Shown here: positions 20,811 to 29,691 of the stretch, one piece after another | Position numbering within the stretch: position 1 is the first letter of the stretch | Layout of the letters: each line of letters begins with the position of its first letter | NCBI RefSeq assembly: GCF_009650095.1 | Contig: NZ_CP045915.1 | Span: forward strand, 1,922,001-1,986,000 | DNA length: 64,000 nucleotides | Reading direction: 5' to 3' | Source of the DNA: Gracilibacillus salitolerans | GTDB lineage: Bacteria > Bacillota > Bacilli > Bacillales > Amphibacillaceae | Made by a program: the position numbers and the translations under genes | The notes under the pieces: generated by a model | What the model was told of the DNA's origin: nothing | Databases searched by the model: none | The model's input: the letters and a program-made list of their open reading frames with translations, nothing else

Positions 20811-22496
20811 ATGACACAGCAAGCAACAACACATATAGCAACAATAGAAGGTGAATATAACCTTAGTAACTATGAGGCAATTCGTGATAGTTTTGAATGG
20901 TCAGATGCAAAAGCTTTATTATCTGCTGCTAAAACAGGAAAAATTAATGCTGCATATGAAACAATTGATCGTCATGTCGATGAAGGATATGGAGATAAAA
21001 TTGCCCTTCACTATATTAATGATGATGAAAAGCGATCTTACACGTTTAAAGAAGTAAAAGATCAAACCGATCATTACGCCCGCATTTTAAGAGAAAATGG
21101 AGTAACTAAAGGAGACCGTGTTTTTGTATTTCTCCCTAAAACACCAGAATGCTATATTGCCATATTAGCTGTTATTAAAGTAGGTGCAATAGCAGGCCCT
21201 TTATTTGAGGCATTTATGGAAGAGGCAGTTAGAGACCGTATTAATGATTGTGATGGAACATTACTGATTACCGATCAGGAATTAGTGAAACGTGTTCCCA
21301 AAGACGATATTCCATCACTGGAAAAGATTCTTTTTGTAGAGGATATCGAGAAAGAACCATTACAACCAGTTGACGGTGACGAGTATATAGAATGGGTAGA
21401 CTGGGAAAACGGCTTAATCATTCATTATACGAGTGGCTCTACTGGTAAACCGAAAGGCGTGTTGCATGCCCACCGTTCGGCCCAACATCATATCGTAACA
21501 GGTAAATGGGTACTCGATATTAAAGATGACGATGTATATTGGTGTACGTCCCACCCGGGCTGGGTGACAGGCAGTGTGTATGGATTGTTTGCTCCACTAC
21601 TGAATAGAGCAACAGTTGTGATCCAAGGTGGGCGCTTCAGTGCAGAGAATTGGTACTCCTTAATTGAAGAATTAGGGGTAACTATTTGGTATAGTGCACC
21701 GACAGCTTTCCGTATGTTGCTGTCAAAAGGTGACCTCTACAAACAATATGATCTCTCGTCTGTTCGACATGTGCTTAGTGTCGGTGAACCATTAAACCCT
21801 GAGGTGATCCAATGGGCATGGAATAGTTTGAATGTCCGTATTCATGATACGTGGTGGATGACGGAGACAGGTGGGCATTTAATCGTCAACCTTCCTGCTG
21901 AGAAAATTAAACCAGGTTCAATGGGAAGACCTTTTCCTGGCGTACAGGTTGGTATCTTAGACGAAGAAGGTAATGAGTTGCCTCATGGTGAAGTCGGTCA
22001 ATTAGCGGTTCGTACACCGTGGCCAGGATTAATGAAAGAGATTTGGGGAAACAAAGATAAATTCAAATCGTATTTCCAGTATGAGGGATGGTATATCTCT
22101 GGAGACCTAGCATTACAAGATGAAGAAGGGTATGTTTTCTTCCAAGGACGTAATGATGACATGATCAACTCAGCTGGTGAGCGTATTGGTCCATTTGAAG
22201 TCGAAAGTAAATTGATCGAACATCCTGCAGTAGAAGAAGCTGGTGTAATAGGCAAACCTGATCAATTACGTGGTGAATTAGTCAAAGCATTTATTACATT
22301 AAGATCTGGACATGAAGAATCTGATCATTTATTAGAAGACATCCGATTATATGTTAGAAAAAATCTTTCAGCACATGCTGCACCAAGAGAAATTGAAGTA
22401 ATGGATGAATTACCGAAAACGAAAATCAGTGGAAAAATTTTAAGAAGACAATTAAAAGCATTAGAAATCGAAAGAGCTAATAAAGTAAAAAATTAA
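20811..22496 (+). CDS. AMP-forming acyl-CoA synthetase, AcsA-like
   Basis: 561-residue adenylate-forming ligase closely resembling Bacillus acetyl-CoA synthetase AcsA (NLSNYEAIRDSFEW, GAIAGPLFEAFMEEAVRDRI). The AMP-binding motif YTSGSTGKPKGVLH is near residue 206, DTWWMTETGGH near 350, and the hinge region GYVFFQGRNDDMINSAGERIG near 440. The C-terminal lysine motif reads PKTKISGKI, one residue longer than the usual PKT-x-SGKI. It would join CoA to acetate or another small carboxylate. Its place in a SAM-regulated sulfur operon suggests a sulfur-containing acid substrate; that is inference. Confidence 0.88.
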   Translation: MTQQATTHIATIEGEYNLSNYEAIRDSFEWSDAKALLSAAKTGKINAAYETIDRHVDEGYGDKIALHYINDDEKRSYTFKEVKDQTDHYARILRENGVTKGDRVFVFLPKTPECYIAILAVIKVGAIAGPLFEAFMEEAVRDRINDCDGTLLITDQELVKRVPKDDIPSLEKILFVEDIEKEPLQPVDGDEYIEWVDWENGLIIHYTSGSTGKPKGVLHAHRSAQHHIVTGKWVLDIKDDDVYWCTSHPGWVTGSVYGLFAPLLNRATVVIQGGRFSAENWYSLIEELGVTIWYSAPTAFRMLLSKGDLYKQYDLSSVRHVLSVGEPLNPEVIQWAWNSLNVRIHDTWWMTETGGHLIVNLPAEKIKPGSMGRPFPGVQVGILDEEGNELPHGEVGQLAVRTPWPGLMKEIWGNKDKFKSYFQYEGWYISGDLALQDEEGYVFFQGRNDDMINSAGERIGPFEVESKLIEHPAVEEAGVIGKPDQLRGELVKAFITLRSGHEESDHLLEDIRLYVRKNLSAHAAPREIEVMDELPKTKISGKILRRQLKALEIERANKVKN

Positions 22497-22508
22497 AACA
22501 TATAGATA

Positions 22509-22617
22509 CTCTTATGAAGAGTGGTGGAGGGACTGGCCCGATGAAACCCGGCAACCTTAAGCAATTTTATGCTTAAAAGGTGCTAAATCCAGCAAACTTT
22601 TGTTTGAAAAATAAGAG
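22509..22617 (+). promoter_or_regulatory. SAM-I riboswitch (S-box), copy 3, intercistronic
   Basis: P1 CTCTTAT/ATAAGAG, GTGGTGGAGGGACTGGCCC, GAAACCCGGCAACC, AAAGGTGCTAAATCC. It begins 12 bases after the ligase stop, with no terminator or clear promoter between, so it probably acts inside the operon transcript, controlling the next gene. Confidence 0.95.
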
Positions 22618-22631
22618 GGAGATAATAGTTT

Positions 22632-22668
22632 GAGTCTCTCTTGTTTATCAAGAGAGACTTTTTGTTTC
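22632..22668 (+). terminator. Expression-platform terminator of S-box copy 3
   Basis: AGTCTCTCTT / AAGAGAGACT stem followed by TTTTTG. Confidence 0.92.
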
Positions 22669-22693
22669 CCTAAATTATTAGGAGGAATATAAA

Positions 22694-23611
22694 ATGGTAA
22701 AAACAAAATTAAAAAGAAGTTTCGTAGAAGAATTAGAGGAAGTAGCTGAAAAACAATTATCAAAAGAAGCTAAATTATATTTAGATCAAGTAACATCTCA
22801 AAAGGCAACTTCTACGTCATTTATACTCAATAGCACGTCACCATCTAAATTGAAAATTTCCCCACTGTTATTAGGAGCAGTTGGTGCACAGACCTATTTT
22901 CATGAAGATGGTGAATTAGCAACGGCACAAGCGGCCGGTAAACAAGGTGTACCTTTTATCGTTAGTAGTCATTCATCCTATAGTTTGGAAGAAATAAGTG
23001 ATGCTGTACCGGATAGCGAGCTCTGGTTTCAAGCTCATATTTTTCAAGACCTGGAACTTACCAAACATTTTATCCAACGCGCTGAATTAGCAGGATATCA
23101 AGCTATCATTTTATCCGTTTCTAATGATGAGATTTATCAAAGAGCAGATCAATTAGAGAAGGGAACTACCAACTTTGTAGTGGATCCGATTTTCGCCAAA
23201 AAAAATCACCATAGTAAAAGAACTCTTTCTGATCAAGTGGCTCAGGAATATCAAAAGCGTTACGTTAACTGGGATGATATACAATATATTAAACAATTTA
23301 CAACCTTACCAATCTTTGTATACGGAGACTTGTCACTAGACGATGTCCGCTCGACCCTGGAGCAACAAGTTGATGGTATAATCCTGTCCAATATTAATCA
23401 ATCCAATCTCGATTTACTGGAACAGATTAACATCATAACTAGTGATAGGGTAACCGTAGTTGTTGAAACAGAAGTGAAATCTAAAGATGAATTAAATCAC
23501 TATTTACAATATGGTGCTGATGCTATTTCGATACGAAAAAGTTATATTTACGGATTATCGACATCAGGTGTTTTAGGTGCAGAAGAAACTATTGCTCAAT
23601 TATTTGAATAA
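22694..23611 (+). CDS. FMN alpha-hydroxy-acid oxidase homologue lacking catalytic residues
   Basis: 305 residues that align along their length with the FMN-dependent alpha-hydroxy-acid oxidase/lactate oxidase family (EDGELATAQAAGKQGVPFIVS, WFQAHIF, ELAGYQAIILSV, DGIILSN, GADAISI). The family is usually 350-380 residues. Family active-site positions are changed: Tyr129 of glycolate oxidase is His115, Asp157 is Ser143, Lys230 is Tyr210, and the SNHGGRQLD motif reads SNINQSNLD, losing the catalytic His (Ile234) and Arg (Ser237). The frame is intact with AGGAGG upstream, so it is expressed but probably not an oxidase. It is controlled by SAM-I copy 3 and has its own terminator. Confidence 0.82.
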   Translation: MVKTKLKRSFVEELEEVAEKQLSKEAKLYLDQVTSQKATSTSFILNSTSPSKLKISPLLLGAVGAQTYFHEDGELATAQAAGKQGVPFIVSSHSSYSLEEISDAVPDSELWFQAHIFQDLELTKHFIQRAELAGYQAIILSVSNDEIYQRADQLEKGTTNFVVDPIFAKKNHHSKRTLSDQVAQEYQKRYVNWDDIQYIKQFTTLPIFVYGDLSLDDVRSTLEQQVDGIILSNINQSNLDLLEQINIITSDRVTVVVETEVKSKDELNHYLQYGADAISIRKSYIYGLSTSGVLGAEETIAQLFE

Positions 23612-23643
23612 TTGTCAGAGATATATTGTTTCATAAGTGTCTT

Positions 23644-23678
23644 AAATGGGATATAGTATAACTATATCCCATTTTTCA
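23644..23678 (+). terminator. Rho-independent terminator after the SAM-controlled gene
   Basis: AAATGGGATATAGT / ACTATATCCCATTT stem, loop ATA, ending in TTTTT. Confidence 0.9.
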
Positions 23679-23725
23679 CTAAAACGAAGAATGTTTAAAG
23701 GATATAGTATACGTAAAACGAAGGC

Positions 23726-23763
23726 TTTTGCCAATACGACTCGGTGATAAACCAAGTTTTTCT
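23726..23763 (+). repeat. Interspersed hairpin repeat, copy 1 (upstream of ldh)
   Basis: TTTTGCCAA... GTGATAAACC then AAGTTTTTCT. It shares the GTGATAA-CCAAGTTTTTCT block with a sequence upstream of est at 39658-39693. Confidence 0.6.
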
Positions 23764-23786
23764 CATGATGGAAGGAATGGTTGTTT

Positions 23787-24749
23787 ATGACAATTCGTAA
23801 GACAAAATTAAGAAAAGTAGTCGTTATCGGAACAGGATTTGTAGGAACTAGTTATGCTTATGCGTTGTTAAATCAAGGTGTCGTCAATGAGGTGGTCTTG
23901 ATTGATTTGGATCAAGCAAAAGCGGATGGTGAAGCTCGAGACTTAAATCATGGCATGGCTTTTGGCAATCCGATGCGTATTAAAGCAGGAGATTATGAAG
24001 AGTGTCATAATGCAGATTTAGTTGTCATCACAGCTGGTGCGAATCAAAAACCTGGAGAAACAAGATTAGACCTAGTGACCAAGAATGCGAAAATTTTTAA
24101 AGGGATTGTTGATAAAGTCATGGGTGTGGACTTTCAAGGCATTTTTGTCATTGCAACCAATCCGGTTGACATTTTAACACATCTGACAAGGAAAATTTCA
24201 GGATTGCCAAAGGAACGTGTCATTGGTTCTGGGACGATTCTGGATACTGCGCGATTCCGATATTTATTAGGAGAACACTTTGAAGTTGATCCACGTAATG
24301 TACATGCTTATATCATTGGAGAACATGGTGATTCAGAATTGCCGGTATGGAGTCATGTGCAAATTGGTGGTGTACCCCTAAGTCAATATGCAGGTATCGA
24401 TAACTTTCATCAAAATAATGACATGATAGAAATATTTGAGAATGTACGAGATGCTGCCTATCATATTATTGAACGGAAAGGTGCGACCTATTATGGGATT
24501 GGCCTTGGATTAGTTCGATTAACAAAAGCAATCTTAAATAATGAAAATGCTATTTTAACTGTTTCAGCTAAATTAGAGGGGCAATACGGATTAAATGATC
24601 TTTACATCGGTGTACCAGTTTTGCTAAACGAAAACGGCATCCGCGAAGTCATAGAACTAGACCTAACCGAAAAAGAAACCCAACAACTACACGAATCCGC
24701 CGCAGTCATCCAAGAAATGATCGACACAGGAATGAAAGCAATAAAATAA
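23787..24749 (+). CDS. ldh: L-lactate dehydrogenase
   Basis: NAD-dependent reduction of pyruvate to L-lactate during fermentation, in the cytoplasm. The Rossmann motif [17 protein letters not shown] is near residue 11, the substrate/cofactor loop [13 protein letters not shown] near 85-97 contains the catalytic-loop Arg, and the active-site His180 is in [11 protein letters not shown]. The 320 residues are usual. ATG 23787 is chosen over TTG 23781 because GAAGGA lies about 10 bases upstream. The last ~130 bases are noticeably C-rich compared with the rest of the gene. Confidence 0.97.
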   Translation: MTIRKTKLRKVVVIGTGFVGTSYAYALLNQGVVNEVVLIDLDQAKADGEARDLNHGMAFGNPMRIKAGDYEECHNADLVVITAGANQKPGETRLDLVTKNAKIFKGIVDKVMGVDFQGIFVIATNPVDILTHLTRKISGLPKERVIGSGTILDTARFRYLLGEHFEVDPRNVHAYIIGEHGDSELPVWSHVQIGGVPLSQYAGIDNFHQNNDMIEIFENVRDAAYHIIERKGATYYGIGLGLVRLTKAILNNENAILTVSAKLEGQYGLNDLYIGVPVLLNENGIREVIELDLTEKETQQLHESAAVIQEMIDTGMKAIK

Positions 24750-24809
24750 TCACACGTAGTTTCCTGATAAAATCCAAAAGTTCAAACTTTTGAGCACAAA
24801 AAAACATAA

Positions 24810-25121
24810 ACTGCGAAGTTACTCTCTTGTGAATTTGCTTTCTTCCATACACTTCATAAAGAGTGTTGGAATACCGCTCCGGCAAAATACTCCGCTTTCC
24901 GTGGGCACGGCCTCAGCTAATTTGGTAAAGAAAACCACTTTACTAAGTGGATCTTCATCGCGTCAGTTCCCACAGGAGTCTGCGTATTCTGCCTACGCTA
25001 ATTTTAGTGTTGTACTTGTGCCCTTGGGTGAAAGCGAGTATTTTTCCGTAGCGACGGGTCACTCAATTATAATCAGAAAGGAAAGAAAACTATACTCCAA
25101 TAATTGTCACTAGTTCGCAGT
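24810..25121. repeat. Intergenic repeat element with terminal inverted repeats
   Basis: About 310 bases bounded by ACTGCGAA and TTCGCAGT. The interior contains CTCCGCTTTCCGTGGGCACG and CCACAGGAGTCTGCGTATTC, a block I recognise from interspersed repeats of many Bacillaceae. The 107-residue frame across it (24790-25113) is low-complexity and has no ribosome site. A shorter, diverged relative lies at 32594-32721. Confidence 0.65.
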
Positions 25122-25186
25122 AGTTTATCAATTACTTCTACGTTGAGCAGGGTTGTCAGGATTTTTAATCAAGTCAGAGGGTGGAA

Positions 25187-25444
25187 ATGATGCAATTAAA
25201 ACTATATGGAAAAGAAAAATGCAGTCTTTGCGACCAGGCGAAAGCAACCTTAGAGATGCTGCAACAAGACTATTTATTTGAAATCGAAGAAATTAATATT
25301 TATAATGATGATGTACTGTTAGAAGCTTATCATCTCATGATTCCAGTCATCAAACACGATGACACCATTGTCGACACCGAAATTGTCGACATAGAAAAGG
25401 TCGAAAACTATCTAAAGAAGAAAAATAATTCAGAAAATAGTTGA
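25187..25444 (+). CDS. Glutaredoxin-like (thioredoxin-fold) protein
   Basis: About 85 residues with a thioredoxin-type start: LKLYGKEKCSLCDQAKATLEML, a CxxC pair (CSLC) near residues 12-15, and the cis-proline segment MIPVIKHD near 52. The family (glutaredoxin/DUF836-like) is thought to handle thiol-disulfide exchange. The start is ATG 25187 or 25190 behind AGAGGGTGGA. It lies just before cggR, whose promoter -35 overlaps its stop codon. The 3' part contains a direct repeat of ATTGTCGACA. Confidence 0.82.
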   Translation: MMQLKLYGKEKCSLCDQAKATLEMLQQDYLFEIEEINIYNDDVLLEAYHLMIPVIKHDDTIVDTEIVDIEKVENYLKKKNNSENS

Positions 25445-25469
25445 GAGATGACAGACCATTTGATACAAT
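25441..25469 (+). promoter_or_regulatory. Promoter of the cggR-gapA operon
   Basis: TTGAGA (25441-25446), 17 bases, TACAAT (25464-25469). The CggR operator begins about 25 bases after the expected start of transcription. Confidence 0.7.
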
Positions 25470-25501
25470 AATTTATGGAAGTTGATTTTTTTTGTTCTGA
25501 G

Positions 25502-25537
25502 TGGGACGGAATGCGACTAGGAGGGACAAATATTCCC
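25502..25537 (+). promoter_or_regulatory. CggR operator
   Basis: TGGGAC-N6-CGAC-N4-AGGGAC-N6-TCCC matches the known layout of the Bacillus CggR operator (CGGGAC-N6-TGTC repeated with N4 between), downstream of the promoter, where CggR acts as a roadblock. Confidence 0.8.
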
Positions 25538-25563
25538 CGGAGGAAATAAAGGAGCGTTTCCGA

Positions 25564-26592
25564 TTGAAGGATTTATTAGATATTCAAGAAAAATTATACC
25601 CGGATTTACTCGATATCATGCAGAAAAGATACAAAATACTTCAATACATACAAATGATGCAACCAATCGGACGCCGTAGCTTAGCTGAAAATATCAAACT
25701 AAAAGAACGAGTAGTTCGTAGTGAAATTGAATTTTTAAGCAAGCATGGATTTATTATGGTGACCTCGAAAGGGATGCGCCTTACTGATGAAGGAGACATG
25801 ATTATCGAGAAGTTATCGTCATTTATGAATGAAATTTCCGAATTTCGTGTTTTAGAATCTCAAATTAAGGATAAATTACAATTGGAGCATGTAATTATCG
25901 TATCGGGGAATAGTGACACGCAACCATCCGTTAAACAAGATATGGGGAAAGCGTGTGTGCAATTTTTAATTTCTATATTAACTTCCAATCAAACAATAGC
26001 AGTGACAGGTGGTACATCGATGGCGGAAGTTGCCAATCAGATGAAGCCTTTAGAACATGCTGCGAATTGTACGTTTGTTCCAGCAAGAGGTGGTTTAGGA
26101 GAGCAAGTCGAAAACCAGGCTAATACCATTTGCGCACAGATGGCTAAAAAAGCAAATGGTAATTATCGCATGTTATATGTTCCTGATCCATTAAGTGAGG
26201 AAACCTATCATTCGATAATAGAAGAACCAGCCATCAAGGATATTTTAGAAATGATTCAAGATACTAAGATAGTCCTTCATAGTATTGGGGATGCATTTAC
26301 GATGGCAAAACGCCGTAAAGCTTCTGAACAAGTATTAAATAAATTAAGAAGTGGTAAAGCTGTGAGTGAAGCCTTTGGCTATTACCTTGATGAGCAAGGC
26401 GAGGTCGTTTACAAGGTTCGCACTGTTGGTATGCAATTAGAAGAACTGGAACATGCGCAATATGTTATTGCTGTAGCTGGTGGTTCTTCGAAAGCAAAAG
26501 CCATTCAATCTTACTTTAAGCAAGGAAAAAGTAATGTGTTGATCACAGACGAAGCGGCAGCAAATGAGTTGTTAAAGGGTTTATCCCTTTAA
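25564..26592 (+). CDS. cggR: CggR, central glycolytic genes repressor
   Basis: SorC/DeoR-family repressor that binds its operator in the absence of fructose-1,6-bisphosphate and so regulates the glycolytic operon. With the TTG start at 25564 (AAAGGAG 9 bases upstream) the protein is 342 residues and its beginning, MKDLLDIQEKLYPDLLDIMQKR, lines up with the Bacillus CggR N-terminus. The longer frame from 25501 would translate the operator and is rejected. The HTH is at about residues 30-55 (PIGRRSLAENIKLKERVVRSEI) and the sugar-binding SorC domain fills the rest (AVTGGTSMAEVA, PARGGLGEQVENQANTI). Confidence 0.95.
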   Translation: MKDLLDIQEKLYPDLLDIMQKRYKILQYIQMMQPIGRRSLAENIKLKERVVRSEIEFLSKHGFIMVTSKGMRLTDEGDMIIEKLSSFMNEISEFRVLESQIKDKLQLEHVIIVSGNSDTQPSVKQDMGKACVQFLISILTSNQTIAVTGGTSMAEVANQMKPLEHAANCTFVPARGGLGEQVENQANTICAQMAKKANGNYRMLYVPDPLSEETYHSIIEEPAIKDILEMIQDTKIVLHSIGDAFTMAKRRKASEQVLNKLRSGKAVSEAFGYYLDEQGEVVYKVRTVGMQLEELEHAQYVIAVAGGSSKAKAIQSYFKQGKSNVLITDEAAANELLKGLSL

Positions 26593-26631
26593 ATATAAAT
26601 CATAAAGGATACTTTAAGGAGGAATTTTAGC

Positions 26632-27639
26632 ATGGCAGTAAAAGTAGGTATTAATGGTTTTGGCCGTATCGGTCGTAACGTTTTTCGTCAAGCTTTAAAA
26701 AATGATGAGGTAGAAGTAGTAGCAGTTAACGACTTAACTGATGCGAATATGCTTGCACATCTACTTAAATATGACTCTGTACACGGAAAACTAGAACAAG
26801 AAGTTTCTGTTAATGGAGATTTTCTTGTTGTAGGTGGAAAAGAAGTAAAAGTTCTTTCTGAGCGTGACCCAGCTAACTTACCATGGGGTGATCTTGGAGT
26901 AGAAGTTGCTGTTGAATCTACTGGTATCTTCACACAACGTGATGCAGCAGCTAAACATTTAGATGCTGGTGCGAAGAAAGTTATCATTTCTGCACCTGCA
27001 AAAGAAGAAGATATTACAGTAGTTATGGGTGTTAACGAAGATAAATATGATCCAGCTCAACACCACGTAATTTCTAACGCTTCTTGTACAACAAACTGTT
27101 TAGCTCCATATGCTAAAGTATTAAACGATAAATTCGGTCTTAAACGCGGTATGATGACTACTATTCACTCATACACTAACGACCAGCAAATTCTTGATTT
27201 ACCACACAAAGACTATCGTCGTGCTCGTGCAGCTTCTGAAAATATCATTCCAACAACTACTGGTGCTGCAAAAGCAGTATCCCTAGTATTACCTGAATTA
27301 GAAGGTAAATTAAATGGTATGGCTATGCGTGTACCTACTCCAGACGGTTCACTAGTTGATTTAGTTGCAGAATTAGATCAAGAAGTAACTGTGGAAGATG
27401 TAAATGGTGCATTAAAAGAAGCAGCAGACGGTCATTTAAACGGTATCCTAGGATACTCTGATGAGCCACTAGTATCTGTTGATTACATCGGAAATACGAA
27501 CTCTTCTACTATTGATGGACTTTCTACAATGGTAATGGAAGGTAACATGGTTAAAGTAGTATCTTGGTATGACAACGAAATGGGATACTCAAGCCGTGTA
27601 GTAGACTTAGCTGCATATCTTAAAAAACAAGGACTATAA
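26632..27639 (+). CDS. gapA: Glyceraldehyde-3-phosphate dehydrogenase (glycolytic GapA)
   Basis: NAD-dependent phosphorylating GAPDH, 335 residues. The NAD-binding start is [19 protein letters not shown], and the catalytic Cys152 is in [12 protein letters not shown], with His in TTIHSYTND. Placement behind cggR marks it as the glycolytic rather than the gluconeogenic (GapB) enzyme. The ribosome site TAAGGAGGAATTTTAGC is very strong. A hairpin-T tract between gapA and pgk probably makes gapA the most abundant product of the operon. Confidence 0.98.
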   Translation: MAVKVGINGFGRIGRNVFRQALKNDEVEVVAVNDLTDANMLAHLLKYDSVHGKLEQEVSVNGDFLVVGGKEVKVLSERDPANLPWGDLGVEVAVESTGIFTQRDAAAKHLDAGAKKVIISAPAKEEDITVVMGVNEDKYDPAQHHVISNASCTTNCLAPYAKVLNDKFGLKRGMMTTIHSYTNDQQILDLPHKDYRRARAASENIIPTTTGAAKAVSLVLPELEGKLNGMAMRVPTPDGSLVDLVAELDQEVTVEDVNGALKEAADGHLNGILGYSDEPLVSVDYIGNTNSSTIDGLSTMVMEGNMVKVVSWYDNEMGYSSRVVDLAAYLKKQGL

Positions 27640-27651
27640 GTGTAACAAATG

Positions 27652-27684
27652 AACGGGAGGGGGATTGATCCTCCTCCCGTTTTT
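27652..27684 (+). terminator. Partial terminator between gapA and pgk
   Basis: AACGGGAGGGGG / CCTCCTCCCGTT stem (one G-T pair), loop ATTGAT, followed by only five T residues. It is likely an attenuator that lets part of the transcription through. Confidence 0.8.
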
Positions 27685-27730
27685 GCCTAGAATACAGATG
27701 AAATCAAAGTCCTTAAGGAGGTTCATACGA

Positions 27731-28912
27731 ATGAACAAACAAACAATTAAAGACATTGACGTAAAAGGAAAAAAGGTATTCTGTCGTGTTGACTTTAACG
27801 TACCAATGAAAGACGGCGAAGTAACAGACGACACACGTATCAAAGCAGCATTACCAACTATCAAATACTTATCAGAACAAGGCGCAAAAGTTATCCTTGC
27901 CAGCCACCTAGGTCGTCCAGGTGGAGAAGTAGTAGAAGAACTTCGCATGGATGCAGTTGCCAAACGTCTAAGTGACCTAAGCAACAAAGCAGTTATCAAA
28001 ACAGATCAAGTATACGGCGATGAAGTGAATCAAGCAGTGAGTCAACTAGAAGACGGCGATCTCTTGTTAATTGAAAATGTCCGTTTTGAGCCTGGTGAAA
28101 CAAAAAATGATCCAGCACTAGCAAAAGAATTCGCTAGCCTTGCAGATTTCTATGTGAATGATGCATTTGGTGCTGCCCACCGTGCACATGCTTCAACAGC
28201 AGGTGTTGCTGAGCATATTCCATCTGCCGCAGGATTTCTTTTGGAAAGAGAATTAGAAGTACTAGGAAAAGCATTATCTGATCCAGATCGTCCATTTACA
28301 GCGATTATCGGTGGTGCAAAAGTAAAAGACAAAATCGGTGTCATTGACAATTTATTAGATAAAGTTGATAACCTGATTATCGGTGGCGGACTAGCGTATA
28401 CTTTCGTCAAAGCATTAGGCCACGAAATTGGTAAATCATTATTAGAAGAAGATAAAATAGAATTGGCAAAAGAATATATGCAAAAAGCAAAAGACAAAGG
28501 TGTAAATTTTGTTATCCCAGTAGACGTTATTGTTGCGGATGACTTTTCAAATGATGCGAATACGCAAGTTGTAAACATTGATGCAATTCCAGCTGATTTA
28601 GAAGCATTAGACATTGGACCAGAAACTCGTGAGAAATATGCACAAATCGTTGCAGGCTCTAAACTTGTTATTTGGAACGGGCCAATGGGTGTATTCGAAT
28701 TAGAGACTTTTGCAAATGGTACAAAAGCTGTCGCAGATGCACTAGGCAAAACAGAAGGTTATACTGTTATTGGTGGTGGAGATTCTGCAGCAGCAGTTGA
28801 GAAATTTAACTACGCAGAACAAATGGACCACATCTCAACTGGTGGCGGGGCTTCCTTGGAGTTTATGGAAGGTAAAGAACTGCCAGGTGTTAGTGTACTA
28901 ACCGACAAGTAA
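27731..28912 (+). CDS. pgk: Phosphoglycerate kinase
   Basis: Converts 1,3-bisphosphoglycerate plus ADP to 3-phosphoglycerate plus ATP. The 393 residues begin [25 protein letters not shown], with the substrate-binding region [11 protein letters not shown] near 58 and nucleotide-binding [12 protein letters not shown] near 350. ATG 27731 follows TTAAGGAGG; the in-frame extension upstream covers the attenuator and is rejected. Third gene of the cggR operon. Confidence 0.98.
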   Translation: MNKQTIKDIDVKGKKVFCRVDFNVPMKDGEVTDDTRIKAALPTIKYLSEQGAKVILASHLGRPGGEVVEELRMDAVAKRLSDLSNKAVIKTDQVYGDEVNQAVSQLEDGDLLLIENVRFEPGETKNDPALAKEFASLADFYVNDAFGAAHRAHASTAGVAEHIPSAAGFLLERELEVLGKALSDPDRPFTAIIGGAKVKDKIGVIDNLLDKVDNLIIGGGLAYTFVKALGHEIGKSLLEEDKIELAKEYMQKAKDKGVNFVIPVDVIVADDFSNDANTQVVNIDAIPADLEALDIGPETREKYAQIVAGSKLVIWNGPMGVFELETFANGTKAVADALGKTEGYTVIGGGDSAAAVEKFNYAEQMDHISTGGGASLEFMEGKELPGVSVLTDK

Positions 28913-28932
28913 TTAAAGGAGAGGTGAAGAAC

Positions 28933-29691
28933 ATGCGTAAAAAAGTAATTGCAGGTAACTGGAAAATGAACAAACTGCTAGGAGAAGCTGTTCAATTTGT
29001 CGAGGATACAAAAGACAAAGTGGCTAGTAAAGATAAAGTGGAATCTGTAGTTTGTGCACCTTTTCCTTACTTACCAACATTAGTAGAAAAAACTAAAGGA
29101 ACGAACTTAGAAATTGCTGCCCAAAACATGCACTTTGAAGAAAGTGGTGCATTTACAGGTGAAGTAAGCCCTAGTATGCTTGCAGATATCGGGGTAACAT
29201 ACGTAGTACTTGGACACTCTGAGCGTCGTGAATTGTTTGCTGAAACGGACGGTACGGTGAACAAAAAGGCGCAAGCTGCATTTGCCCATAACTTAACTCC
29301 AATCATTTGTGTTGGTGAAACACTAGATCAACGTGAAGCAAATGAAACAAAAAGTGTTGTAGAAGTTCAAGTTAAAGCAGCTCTTGAAGGTCTTGGTGAA
29401 GAACAAGTAAAAGAAACAATTATTGCATACGAGCCAATCTGGGCAATTGGAACAGGTAAAACAGCTACTTCTGAGCAAGCGAATGAAGTTTGTACACATA
29501 TCCGTAAAGTTGTAGCAGATGCAGTTTCAGCTGCAGCAGCAGATGCCGTTCGTATTCAATACGGTGGAAGTGTGAAGCCAGCTAATGTAGACGAATTATT
29601 AACACAATCAGATATTGATGGCGCATTAGTAGGTGGTGCAAGTCTTGAGGCTGATTCCTTCTTACAGCTAGTGGAGGCTGGTACAAAATGA
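28933..29691 (+). CDS. tpiA: Triosephosphate isomerase
   Basis: Interconverts dihydroxyacetone phosphate and glyceraldehyde-3-phosphate. The 252 residues start [14 protein letters not shown] (substrate Lys at 13), with catalytic His in VLGHSERRE (about 95) and catalytic Glu in [12 protein letters not shown] (about 167). ATG 28933 lies 8-9 bases after AAAGGAGAGG; the GTG at 28924 overlaps that site and is rejected. Its stop overlaps the gpmI start by 4 bases (ATGA). Confidence 0.98.
   Translation: MRKKVIAGNWKMNKLLGEAVQFVEDTKDKVASKDKVESVVCAPFPYLPTLVEKTKGTNLEIAAQNMHFEESGAFTGEVSPSMLADIGVTYVVLGHSERRELFAETDGTVNKKAQAAFAHNLTPIICVGETLDQREANETKSVVEVQVKAALEGLGEEQVKETIIAYEPIWAIGTGKTATSEQANEVCTHIRKVVADAVSAAAADAVRIQYGGSVKPANVDELLTQSDIDGALVGGASLEADSFLQLVEAGTK

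Noticed and set aside
24790..25113. 107-residue open frame after ldh
   Set aside because: It lies within an interspersed repeat with terminal inverted repeats, has no ribosome site, and its translation resembles no protein I know.
28150..28749. 199-residue open frame opposite pgk
   Set aside because: Shadow of a highly expressed gene with strong codon bias; no ribosome site and no recognisable protein.
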